This document shows, one piece after another, positions 44,430 to 57,087 of a DNA stretch of 64,000 bases. Where the stretch lies: positions 724,501 to 788,500 of the forward strand of contig CAJHZI010000271.1 of NCBI GenBank assembly GCA_905160935.1, in the 5' to 3' direction. The first letter of the stretch is position 1. Each line of letters opens with the position of its first letter. The notes below the pieces were generated by a model, which saw only the letters and a program-made list of their open reading frames with translations, did not search any database and had not been told where the DNA came from. This DNA is from Enchytraeus crypticus (taxonomy: Eukaryota > Annelida > Clitellata > Enchytraeida > Enchytraeidae). Made by a program: the position numbers and the translations under genes.

Positions 44430-45990
44430 GCAAAGTTACGAATAATCTAGAGGCGACAGACTGAAATTAATCCATAAACACGTGCGTTATGCATACCAAG
44501 CACTAAAAGGCTTTGTTGATGAGCTTAGCGTCGTTTTAAACTCGAATGCTGGTCAATGACTTGAAAAGCACTGGGTTTGAATTCTTCTTCTACTAATCAG
44601 CCGTTGGGCAACTTATCGATAAATGTACTATGTTAGTGCGGAATAAATAGGAGAAAATATCAAAACTAATGAAGAAAGGTTTTGAAGCATTTCCCTTCAC
44701 TTAAATGGGTCCTTCAATATTGTTACTTGGCTGGAGTAATGGCAAAATCGGTTAGGCCTCGCGATTGCTAGTGCATTGGTGTTTAATTCCAATCCTATGA
44801 TATCCTGTCACTTATATCCTTTCAGGAAATATAGCGACTTTAAATGACGTTTTAGCTTGAAATCTGTTGACTGTAGGTGAAGAAAATCTACCAACCAACA
44901 ACAAACTTGTAGAATATTGGCCCACATATTTCCTTAAATCAAAATATGTGAATCAAGCTAACCCTTATCTTCATAGATGCTGTTTTATTTTTCTTCAGAC
45001 GAACTTTGTCTTGGCTTATATTTTTGTTGAGTGTCAACATTTTGTTTTTAGGATAACATTTTTGTAAACGCGGGGGCACATTGCCCCAATGTTCTTTCTC
45101 TCAGAATTATTAGAGATTCTGCTCATCTGTATCGTTGATCGTTCTTTCTGTGCTAAAAATGCTGGAGTAGATTTATGACTTTAATTTTTCTTCAAACAAT
45201 GCACGTAGCCAGAGCATAATTTATAGCGACTCCTCCAATCCGTCTTTTGCATGTTGTACAACAGCAGCCCGCTTTATATGTAGATCTCTATAACCTTTAG
45301 ACATCTATACTAACTAATCAACATCTGTGCTAGATAACTGTCATGATACGCGATTAATGGGACTTTATTGATCTCCAGTTAAGCTCAAGAAAGAGCATTG
45401 AACTGATTTATATAAAAAATTAAGGCGGTGCACTGCAAGTAGAACAGCGATTGTAACGATTAGATGACGGAATGGATAGCACGCTTGAATGAAGAGCAGT
45501 TTGAAACCAAGCCGAACATTCTCTGATGTTATACATTTTGATAAGGAAACAGACGTTAAATTTAGCTTTATAGCTTTAAGTTACAAATTGTCCTTCAATA
45601 ATAATATTTGGAAGCTTTTTCATATCTGTAAATCAATACAAAATTGAAACACTCTTGCTGTTGCTCTTGCGTAGAAGGCGACTAAGCAGTAGGCCTAACT
45701 TATCTCAGAATAAATGTTGCCATTAAATTTTATTAACTTTAATTTATGGCCGGATCAACATGTAATGATCTTAAAATTGGTGAACTTAAATATGCACATT
45801 GAACCTGTTAATTGCTAGTTTTACCCTAAAGGGAGAGACTTAGTAATTTAATTGACTAATTATTAATTTATTTATTTGACTTAGTATTTTTTTGTACAGA
45901 TCCAATTTTAAACACATAATTAACTAATTATTAACAGGATTAATTGTATTAGTTCAAGACTAATACACGCGTATATTAATAACTAATTCA
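44430..45990. other. No gene; SINE-like fragment
   Basis: AT-rich. At about 45455-45575, GATTAGATGACGGAATGGAT, AGCACGCTTGAATGAAGAG, CAGTTTGAAACCAAGC and GGAAACAGACGTTAAATTTA look like an old tRNA-SINE with the CR1-like tail. A similar decayed stretch may lie at 44740-44860. Confidence 0.45.
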
Positions 45991-45993
45991 TGC

Positions 45994-46168
45994 ATGGTAT
46001 CTCTCTCTCTCTCTCTCTCTCTTAGTGCGCTGCCTTTTGGTAGGTCCATGATATATAATGCCTACACTCTTTGTGATATACTATTCTTTGTTGAGGGTTA
46101 TGCTTTTGACGAGGTAGGTCCCCTATGCCTTCCTCAGCTCCGACTAACATTTGATGAGCAGGGGAGGT
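45994..46168 (-). repeat. Family C element abutting the TRPC 5' minisatellite
   Basis: Read on +: (CT)n, CTTAGTGCGCTGCCTTTTGG, AGGTCCATGATATATAATGC, CTACACTCTTTGTGATATAC, GAGGTAGGTCCCCTATGCCT, TCCTCAGCTCCGACTAACAT, GAGCAGGGGAGG. It has an internal deletion relative to the 59.1-kb copy. The 27-bp array that leads into TRPC exon 1 starts at its end. Confidence 0.8.
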
Positions 46169-46606
46169 TGCATATGACGCTGTTTTATGACAGGTTGTAT
46201 ATGACGTTGTTTTATGACAGGTTGTATATGACGTTGTTTTATGACAGGTTTTATATGACGTTGTTTTATGACAGGTTGTATATGACGTTGTTTAATGACA
46301 GGTTGCATATGACGTTGTTTTATGACAGGTTGTATATGACGTTGTTTTATGACAGGTTGTATATGACGTTGTTTTATGACAGGCTGTATGTGACGTTGTT
46401 TTATGACAGGTTGTATATGACGTTGTTTAATGACAGGTTGTATGTGACGTTGTTTTATGACAGGTTGTATATGACGTTGTTTTATGACAGGTTACATGAC
46501 GTTTTATGACAGGTTGGATATGACGTTGTTTTATGACAGGTTGTATATGACGTTGTTTTATGACAGGTTGTATATGACGTTGTTTTATGACAGGTTGCAC
46601 GTGACG
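46169..46606. repeat. 27-bp minisatellite immediately upstream of the TRPC start codon
   Basis: About 16 copies of a 27-bp unit containing TATATGACGTTGTTTTATGA then CAGGTTG. A deletion near 46494 changes the frame. The last unit degenerates into GCACGTGACGATGGCAG, which holds the proposed TRPC start codon. The unit carries several ATGs, so if transcribed it would add many upstream AUGs. From an ATG at 46484 the frame is open for 41 codons straight into exon 1. Confidence 0.93.
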
Positions 46607-46678
46607 ATGGCAGATCTTCGTAAAACTCCACAGTCCTCAACGAGAGGGTCTCTTTTTACCAACTTCGAAGACGTTCAG
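46607..46678 (+). CDS. TRPC: TRPC coding exon 1 (N-terminus)
   Basis: 24 codons beginning MADLRKTPQSS and ending NFEDVQ. The ATG at 46607 has a favourable context (A at -3, G at +4). The exon ends CAG|GTAGGA in phase 0 and joins exon 2 to read FEDVQ-LTDEERVYLNAA, which fits the start of TRPC proteins, where an acidic linker leads into the first ankyrin helix. The frame is also open upstream through the end of the 27-bp minisatellite to an ATG at 46484, so a 41-residue repetitive extension is formally possible. I prefer 46607 because of its context and because repeats dominate upstream. Untranslated 5' exons may exist further left but none can be recognised. Confidence 0.75.
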
Positions 46679-49591
46679 GTAGGAGTAGAAACATTCTAAT
46701 AGATATTCGACCAACTAAACAAAACTATTGAATAAAAACTTATTTAAAATTCTCAACGATAACGAAAATCGGTTGCTTTGCAAGATGTAGTCCATGATTA
46801 GGCAATGAATTTCAATAGAGTACGAAGAATTGACGTCAGTTTCCTCCTCAACTGGTAATATCAGGGACAAGCGCAAGACTAAACTTCTTAAATATAATAG
46901 AATATAGTTCAAAAGCTAATTTATAATTAAAATAGTATTTATTGCTACAATACAAAGTAGGCCTAATTATCGACTAGATTTATAGTATGTAATCTGATAG
47001 AAAAGAGAGAGAGAGACATATGTTTATTTCGACAACAAACATCAGTGTGAAGTCACATACATACAAAGTGTACAAAAAGAGGAATAAAAGTGCAAGATTA
47101 CAGCATAATCAATGATGCAAAATTAAAACAATCCCAATACCATTCAATCGGTCACTAGTGAGAGCATTGCTCTATCTAGCTAGTCGCCGATATGGTAAGG
47201 GAAAGTGCTTTGAATTGAATTATTTAGTCACGTCCATCCCACTCCGGCAAAACCGCACACCAGAAATACATGGAGACAAAGTGAAAAAGGACACAAAGGC
47301 CACAAAGGCACCAACATGTGCCCCTAACACATATAGCAAATTAAAATCATATAAAGATACATGCTTAACAGTGGCGTTGTGCTTTGTAGACTTATAGTTG
47401 CTCTCGTAACCCTTTAAAATAGCTCTTTCCTTTCTAAGTACTTCGAAATTGTTTATATTGTACTGTTTAGTTAACCTTTCATATTTTTCTAAACGGATAT
47501 ATAGTGATCGATATTGTCATGTATGTCATTACCGGAGGAAGATGGTGATTCACTTTAAACGGTGCAAATCACAGTTTAAGCGATATGCAAACATTGTTTC
47601 AAGAGAACATATCTGATAATTAAATGAAATGTTATGATTTAATTTATTTACTTACTTAATAACTTAATTAATTAAATTTATTAAATGAAATGTTTTGATT
47701 GATGTCGTAGTTAACTGACGAAGAAAGGGTGTATCTGAACGCAGCGGCTTTGGGTGACGCTCCCATAGTACGTCAATCTCTTGAAGATAGCAATGACGTC
47801 ACGCTGAATATAAACTGCGCGGATTATATGGGTCGCAGTGCCCTACATTTAGCAGTAGACAGTGAAAACATAGAAACCATTGAACTTCTCTTAGATAGAA
47901 TCAGCTTCGCGTGTATTGAAGAAGCCTTACTGCATGCCATCAGCAAGGGTGCAACGAAAATCGTTAAGGTGAGTCAAAGTTAGCAGATTTTATTAAGGGA
48001 GCAACACAATTACCAAATAAGGAATAGAACTTGAAATGGATTATTTATTAATGAGAGGAGTTTAGGAATTTCGTACATATGCGTATATATATACATGTTG
48101 TCGTGAACAACCTTGTTCGTCCTCGAGCGGTTGTCTACTTCTGGACTCGCTCGCCGGTAGGCAGTGCTTCGAGACGGCAGCTTTTTCGTCGAATGTTTTA
48201 CTAAGGGTGCCGCTTGTCAGGAGGAACCGAGTTGCTGCGTCTTCAGATGATACTTCTTTCCCGGTATCATCCGTCTCAATAGGCCTTTCTCGTTCATTTC
48301 CGACTGAGTAGGCCAAGGTCCAACCCCCCTTGCCTACTTCGTAATTGGGTTCTCGGGAACCCGGTGCACAGCGTCGACGCTGGCCCGAGTCGGGAGTAGA
48401 AGCGTACTCCACGTCTTCTACGTATTTAGACGATGACGGTTGAGTTTCTGCCATGCTCCCTTGGTAGATTCTATCCCGTGATATTCGTGGTTCTCGGGGC
48501 GAAGTGATATGGTGACCCGAACCGGTAGTGGAAGCGTCTGCGTTATCTTGGGCGATCACGGTTTGATTTTCTACCCTGCTTCCTAGTTTTACAAACTGGT
48601 ATAGTAGATAATTGTATGATTGGTTGTTTTAACTGCAACGAACTTTATCTTCATTTACCCTATTTAAAATTTCCCTATATCCCCTTTGTTTAGACTTATT
48701 CTTCCCTATCTCTTTTCCTATATTGGTCTTTCCGTAGTTTACTCTCGCCTTTGCTGAAGCTAGTATAATTGGCTTTCCGTGAAGTCGATGAGAAATTGTT
48801 GATAGTCAACTGATAATTGGTAATCCTACTCCCGCCTGCAGAGACGAACTCGACCCAGGCAATGCCGTTGTTAGCCTTCCGCCTGCAGAGACACACTCGA
48901 CCCAGGCGCTTAGCAAATACCCGCAGAGACGAACTCGACCCGAGTATTGTTGTGGACTACCAGCCTCTTACCTGGGCCTACCCAGGGGGACACCGAACTC
49001 TCTTGCCTCCAATTAGCCTTCGCGGCTTGGGAAACTAGTCAACCTGAGGGGCTACGAGCCTAGACTAACAAGCGAGCTTGAAAGCTTTCGGCTAGACGAA
49101 GACCAGATTTCTGTATACTAATCGTACTTTTGCCTTGGGATTGGGATATTACGTACTATCCTCCCTCGGTTCCCAGTACTTTCGCGTAGAAGGTTCTGGC
49201 CTCCCTGAGTTACTGCGCAGACGAACCACGCAGAACCCAATCTGATTTCCTATGTATCGACGGCCGCTTTATATACTACTCGAGCGATCGACTTCAGCAA
49301 ACCACAGCACTTCTCGTTTAGTAGATTTACGCGCCAACCGCGTCACTTTGGAAATACCCAGCGTAATAATCTAGCTATGCCTACTTACAACTTCAGCTTA
49401 TATCATCTATTATAAATCTTTGGAAAAACCCTACATCACTTAATATTTATAAATAACAGCTGTGTAATATTTGCTTTCGATCTATAATATATATTTCTTA
49501 ATATATAAATTGTGAACAAGGCGTGTTTATTACACATGTATATAAATAAATAAACAAATAAATATATTTACATGTATTATTATATATAGGC

Positions 49592-49637
<46 letters not shown>

Positions 49638-49639
49638 GG

Positions 49640-49676
<37 letters not shown>

Positions 49677-50109
49677 GCCGCAATAAATTAGTGAATAACT
49701 ATAATTTTCCATGCGAGATTCCTGACGATGAAAAGGTTTACAGACAACTTTTATTTACGTTACTAAAAGTTCCCAGCAGGTGGTTTCCATTGGCCTACCA
49801 TTTCTCTGAACGTCTTTTCTAATACAGTCAACTACTTGCGAAAATGTCTCAGATTCTTTTCCATGCACTACTCATTAAATTAACCATATGTTATGCTGAC
49901 GACACAATTAGCAGGATATGTATGCCATCAAACTCGGAGTTCAGTGCGTGGCGTCTGTTAAAACAGCCGAGAGTTTTGATTGATTAATTTTTCTTAAAAG
50001 AGATAAATAGTATTTTATAAGCGCTATTTTTGCGCTCAGCCATTTTTACAATGGCCACCTTTGCGTCTATAATAGATATACTTTTATATCCTCTCATATA
50101 TTAATACAG

Positions 50110-50142
<33 letters not shown>

Positions 50143-53100
50143 TTATATATATATATATATATATATACATATATATGTGTGTGTGTGTGTGTGTGTGTTA
50201 GTTTGTTTGTGTGAGTGTGTGTATAAATATATAGATATGTATATTTATATTTCACAGATACAATATATATTTACGGTATAATGTAAATTCATTCTTAAAT
50301 TTATGTATTCCTTCGCGTTACTGTGTCGGTATAATTTCATGCATAAACACCTACTGAACTAATTTGTCTAACAGTAGATTAACTAAACCCGATCGAACCC
50401 AGTTTTATCTGCTTCTTGTGAAACCCCGCTTGAGCATTGCATGTTCAGGTTTGTTTAGTTTTCCTGCAGCTCTTCAGTGGGTTCGATTGCAATGTTCATC
50501 CCCTCACCGACAAGAAAACTTACAATAAATTCTACTTTACTCTAGTTTTCAAGTAATTACTCTACAAATTAATTACGCTACTAATTAATTACTCTACGAT
50601 TTAATTACGCAACTAATTAACTATGCCACTAATTACTCTGCTAGTTCCTCAATATTTCAGGTGATAATCGAACATCCTAACTACATGGCAGGCGAGGAGC
50701 GCTACCGGCGCAAACAAAACGATCCGTTTTTCCGGACTGAAGAGAAGAGCCAGTTCTCGCCGGACGTGACTCCCCTAATCCTGGCGGCCCAGTACAACAA
50801 TCACGAGATCATACAAATGTTCCTGTCGAGGAATCAAACGATAGAGCGACCTCACCCAATATCCTGCCAGTGCGCTGACTGTGTTACCAAACAAAACTAC
50901 GATTCTCTGAAGAGGTCACGGTCGAGACTGAATGCCTACAGAGCCTTAGCTAGCCCCGCCTACATGGCCTTGAGCAGTCCTGACCCCATCATGAGTACGT
51001 TTGAGCTTCGGCAGGAAATGAAGAAGTTGGCTCAAGTGGAAAAGGAATTTAAGGTAGTTTTTATTATAACTCCATTCCTATACTGGCAAAGCTTATGTTA
51101 GCGTCAATTTTCTCACTCGAAAGCGATGTCAGTGACGAGCGAGTCTAGGATTAGAACCCCATACATACTGATCCGCGGTTGAATTTCTTACCGACATGTG
51201 GCAATGGCTGCTGTAGCTGCTCCTTGACTGTATAGTGAAAATGAAAAAAATGAAGTTTAAACCATGAATCCTTCGAGTGAAATACGACTTTTTAGATTTC
51301 GATCCATACAAATTTCTGTAATTTCCACATTTCTATGAATATCTGCTGATACGCTCTCGTTAGTTGGAAGAAATTGGCCTCCTTTCTGTTTGTATTAAAG
51401 TGTATTTGTGGCAATTTGAGCTAATGAAAATTGTGTACGCGTACATACTAAGAAAAATCAAGAGTTTTCCATGTTTTAGATTATATTTTTGAGCGCTCTA
51501 AACCAAAATCGTACCTTTCAATTAGAGAATTTTATTATGAAATGTGTAATTCAATAATTCAATAATTATTTGATTAACTGTTTGACTTATTAATTGTGTA
51601 AGAATTTTGCTGCTGTGAAGATCATGTCTAAATATGAATAGTAAGATAGGGCTTTTCTTACACCACTTTTTCAGATTGGCCTACTGTGAAATATAGGTTC
51701 AATTGTTGCTTTTACTTATATGTATTTGAATTAATTATAAGTTTTTTTATTCTATATACAGTTCTTTTGAATGTTATTACTGAATAACATTTCATAGAGC
51801 AAGAACCATTATTCTATGAATATAGTATTGTCTAATTAATGAATTAATTTTCGCTTCTATTCTATAGAATGTTCTCTTATATACTATTTACCGATTTGAT
51901 CAGTAAAGCGTTCCATTAGATTTTATTGAACGTTGTAGTCTACTATATAGTACGTTCTATTTTATGGAACTCTCTATTCTATTGAACGTTCTGCTCTATT
52001 ATAGTCTATGGAACGTTCTATTATACAGTATATTATTGAGCTTTTTATTCTCTTCTATGGCACGATTATTCTAATCTATTGAACGTTCTATTGGATTATG
52101 TTGAACGGTATTTTCTATTCTATTGAAAAGAGCTATGTTCTATTCCATTCTGTGAAACGTTCTAGTCTTTTCTATTGAACATTCTTTTCTATTCTGCAGA
52201 CCGTTCTATTCTACAAAGCATTCTATCCTATTCCACAGACCGATCTATTCAATTGAGTTTTCTATCCTACAGACTGTCCTAGTCTATAGAGTGTTCTTAC
52301 CTATTCCACAGAACGAGTATCTCGGACTGATGGAGCAGTGATTGATTGATTTAATTGATTGATTGATTGACAGAACGAGTATCTCGGACTGGTGGAGCAG
52401 TGATTGATTGATTCATTGATTCATTGATTCATTGATTCATTGACAGAACGAGTACCTCGGACTGGTGGAGCAGTGTATGAACTTTGCCTGTGAGCTGATG
52501 GACTTGTGTAGAGGGACTCAGGAGGTGGAGGCTGTGCTCAGTGAGGGGGGTGCCAATGATAGCACCTGGTCTCATGATCCTCTCGCCAGGTTGAAGAGGG
52601 CCATAGAGTATGAGGAGAAAAAGGTTTGTCGCACAAATGTGTTTGATAATTAACATAACTTAATATAATATAGCTGTTGGGGACGTCCCTGACATCATCC
52701 CTGGACGAGGAAACGGACGTTAAACTTTTATTATTATTATTATTACAACAGTTCCCGAGTCAGAAAGCTAATTACTGCTTGTTTAAGACTCAGTATTTTA
52801 AGTCTTAAAATCTTAATTTTAAATTATAAATCTACGAATAAATGCATGGACCCGATTTCGTATCGTACTTAGTTAATTCATCTTCTAATTAGAGGTATTA
52901 CGAAATACTATAAAAATGTATTATGTTTTAAATGTCCGCAATCAATCAAAGCATTTCGTTAAACGGAGTATAATTATTTTTAAATTAAGTAACAACGTTA
53001 CATATTGTGTTACAGAACTAAACATGAATTTAATTGCATTTTTATCTCTTGCTATATTAATTTTTCGTTTAATATTAGCTTAGTGAAACTTTAGAATTTT

Positions 53101-56100
53101 AACCAAAAACAATGCTTTCTTTGGCTTTGAATTGTTTTTTGACAGACGCTTTCCTTAAACTTGCGAAGATTTAACGCTTGTGCTTTCGCGACTCTTTTAA
53201 GCTTCCTTGACTATTTTGATGATAACTTACTAGTTATCATCAAAAGGCTTGTGGCGATTCAGTCATTTCTTTGTTTCAATCGCTTTTATAAAAAAAGGAT
53301 TTAAAACATTAAAAATAGTTTGATAACAGTGGAGGGTTAATTTCTCTTCTAGGGCTAATGCCAAGTTTATCGTCGATTTCCTGTCTCGAATGCATATCTT
53401 CGACATGTTCAGCACTAAATTTGAACCCACAAGCACCTAACGATCCGTTGCCTGAAGACTAACTGATCATACAAGGGCCTCTGTCCAAAAATGATATATG
53501 AGAAATCAACGCTAAAGAACTGAAGATAATGATAATGACAATGATAAATGGTGATAAAGATAATGATGTTGATAACTGGTGATAATGATAATTATGTTGG
53601 TAAATGCTAATATTGATAATGATGTTGATAACTGGTGATAATGATAATGAAGTTGATAACTTAGCACTTTGGTCATGACAAAGCTCTTGTGGGTTTTTCA
53701 ATCCATTCAAATCTCGACACTGTATCTCTGATGCAGAAGAACTTTGAGAGACACTCTAAGTACCTGTAGTTTACTACTGCTGAACTGATCCAAGGAGTCG
53801 TCATTCAAACCACGTAGTCAATTAGAAAGATATAAACCACGAGATTGCCAGTGCTGTATGCTCACTGAATGGGGATAAGCTAAATTAACTGTAACTGATC
53901 GGCGGTCTCGTGTCTGATTTGTCTTTATTTATTATTCACTCCAACCTCGCTCAGTTCTGAGCCAGTTTTCGGCAGCTCCTTAACATATTTTCAGATTTCT
54001 AACTGTAACTATACTAGAGATGGGAATCGAACCGAACCCGAACCGAACCATAAAATCTAGACTTTTGACCGAACCGAACTGAACTTGAACCCAGACTCTG
54101 ACCGAACCCGAACCCAGACACTGGCCGAACCGAACCGAACCCGAACCCAGACTCTGGCCGAACCCGAACCGAACCCGAACCGAACCCAAACCCAGATTTT
54201 GCCCAAACCGAACTGAACCAAACTGTTGGAGTTCCTTTCTTCTTCACCAGCCTGACATTAAATAAAGACAGTTAGAACAATACAAATATATATTAGTTTT
54301 TGCATTTACATGTCTTACAGTATCTAACAGCACATATTCAGGTAAGGCTGGTTCCGACACAAATTTTAAAATGGTAGCGGTACAAAGGAATGGTAGCGGG
54401 AAGCGAGACGGGCCTACAGAAGATAATGGATAGTCTGAATGATTCGGCATTGAAATATGGAATGACACCAAAATAACTAAAATATGAAATAACACCAAAG
54501 AGACAAAAGTGATGAGAGTATCCCATAAAAATCTGAAAAGCGTTACTCAATCTAGGTGGATTTGTTCTTGTTAAATTCAAATTATGAATTGTTTCTAATT
54601 TTAGTGTGCTACCTTAATATTTTTGCAGCCAGATTTACAAATAATTATATATGACATTCTACATGTATATGTGTTAAGGCTATATGGAGTAAATAATTTG
54701 CATCATAGCGATGCAATAATTTCTTAACTATTTTTGTAACATCATAATTGATCTGAAAATTTAAAATTTGAAACCCTAAGGTACATTATGAAGCTTATTT
54801 TTGGTCAGTTGATAGCAAACGGCGTATTATGATCATTTTTCTATGGAAGTACACGCGTTTACCAAATCATCTTTATTTGAAATTTTTATGTTACTAAATT
54901 GCATTTTGTCTCTGAAATATTGGATCACATTTTAGCCAAGACATTTCCACTTAATTATAAACGTATCTAATATATAGGCCTATAGTGACAATAAAAATTT
55001 AAAAATTGATGAAGCATTCTATTTGCTCGTTATAATCAAGGAGAATATTTCATATACAATAATAAAGCTGAATATCTATATTATGAACATTTGTTGGTCA
55101 ACTAACAATGTTTAAGAAATGTACAGAAATAAATACCACTTCTCTCCTTTTTAATTGTCATATTTTTATCCAGGTGAAAAAATGTGGCATCTATTATGAC
55201 TTTTAAGCATATTTACCATAAACCATTTTAAACATGTTTATCATAACCATGATTATTTTAAGTAAAGTTAAACAATTGCAACATTATTCAAACCAAACAT
55301 TTTCTAACTCGAATCGAACTCTTGCGAGTTGGAAAGCAAGCCGAACCCGAACCGAACCCAAACCCTTGTTAGAACCGAACCGAACCGAACTTTCATTTTC
55401 AACGAACCGAACCGAACTCTCAAATTGTCAACTGCTAACCGAACCCGAACCGAACCGAATTTTTATTTTCAACGAACCGAACCGAACCCGAACTCTCAAA
55501 ATTCATAAAATTCCCATCTCTAAATTATACGCTATATTATGACACACTGTACAGTAGTAGTATGGGCTTAATAATAATAAGCCTAATATTTTACCTTGTA
55601 CCTTTTTCTAGTGTTCCACTAAGTGGCAGGTCCTAGGCTAATATTCCTACTCACTGCTTTCACAATCCAGAAGTAAAACTCCGTCGATTTACGAGTATGT
55701 AAGGAGTATGTACCTAGGATCTATCACTCGTAGAGCTCTAAAGAAAGTGAACAGTTGGAATATGGTATTGCGAAAATAAAATATTCTTATTAAACAAAAA
55801 TTACATAAATATTATGGCTTATTTGCTAAATTACTTTAAATTTAATTAAATATAGTCAATTTAAGCAATGACCAATTTAGTAAATGGGAAATTTACTAAA
55901 TTACTCAAAACATTATGGCCAACATAAATTTGTATCTCAATTTAATCAGCTAAAATTCCTAAATGACTCAATGTCATTTATATATAACAATTAATTGTGA
56001 TTAATTGTATATATTGTTTCAATGATCTTAGAGTTTTATTCGTTTCGGTATATGTCTTGTAAAACTCCCTATTCATTTTCTGAAATTTCATTAATTCATT

Positions 56101-56474
56101 TCCTTTGTGCAGCGGAATACCGCTAAAGTGACTTACCTCAAGCAATCGGAATATCTCTAAGAACTGTATTCCCCTTAGAAAATGTTCTCGTCCTATTTCA
56201 ACTATATTTATTCCAATTTTGCACTGCGTACAAATTAATGTGATTGAGTGGTGGTGGTTTACCCGTGCTGTGTCCGGGCTGCTGAATAATATTAAATCAA
56301 CAGTAGACAGCATGTGTGTAAAATGTGACGAAGCACTAAAATTCAAACCAAAGTCAGAAATGGTATTCGATCGGTGAACACTTAGGCTCCAGAAATTGCT
56401 ACAGAATTTTCTAAAACGAATGGAAAATTTAGACTTCTTAGTATCCCGACTCTTTCTGGGATTCAATGAAAGTA

Positions 56475-56534
<60 letters not shown>

Positions 56535-57056
56535 AATGAAGCTATGAAAATGAAGACAAAAATTAAGAACTTAAATTCTAAGATTAATATAGGCTTATAA
56601 ATATCGGTTGTGAACAATGTGTACCAATTAGTGGCAGAGTTTTAGTACGTGCTTCATTATAAAGAGATCACGAGTTCTGAAATCCACAGGACCGTCTCTC
56701 TCAGTATACTCTTTGTACGAAACAGACGTTAAATTTAAATGTATTTTTTAATAATAAATTGAGTTGAACAGTCTGACTTACTGAACAGTTTCACCACACT
56801 CCTCCCCTTTTAAGCCTGTTTCTCACTTCCCCGTTGACGTTAAAGGGTAGCGACATCTGTGTATGACTGTTTAGCTAAGGGGTTAGAGGGCAGGGGAGAG
56901 AGGGGGAGTAGTAATCAGGTATCGGGGTATATTTCACATTTACGTGCCGTTCAGACCTCGAGGACACATTTGTATTCGCGTCCTGATGCGATCCCTGCAT
57001 TACTCTCTAATAAGAATCGGGATTCATAACTCGTTGCCTTCTAGTGAATCGAATCA

Positions 57057-57087
<31 letters not shown>

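Larger units (their letters stand above)
47969..50660 (+). other. TRPC intron 2
   Basis: 2692 bp. It contains a GC-rich insert (about 48100-49400) described separately, (TA)n tracts at 49590-49677 and 50108-50170, a (TG)n tract at about 50176-50200, and an array of ACTAATTAATTAC-like units at 50550-50650 just before exon 3. Confidence 0.7.

Noticed and set aside
47158..47397. Additional TRPC exon in intron 1
   Set aside because: The frame lacks TRPC similarity and exon 1 joins exon 2 in frame without it. It overlaps repeat-like sequence.
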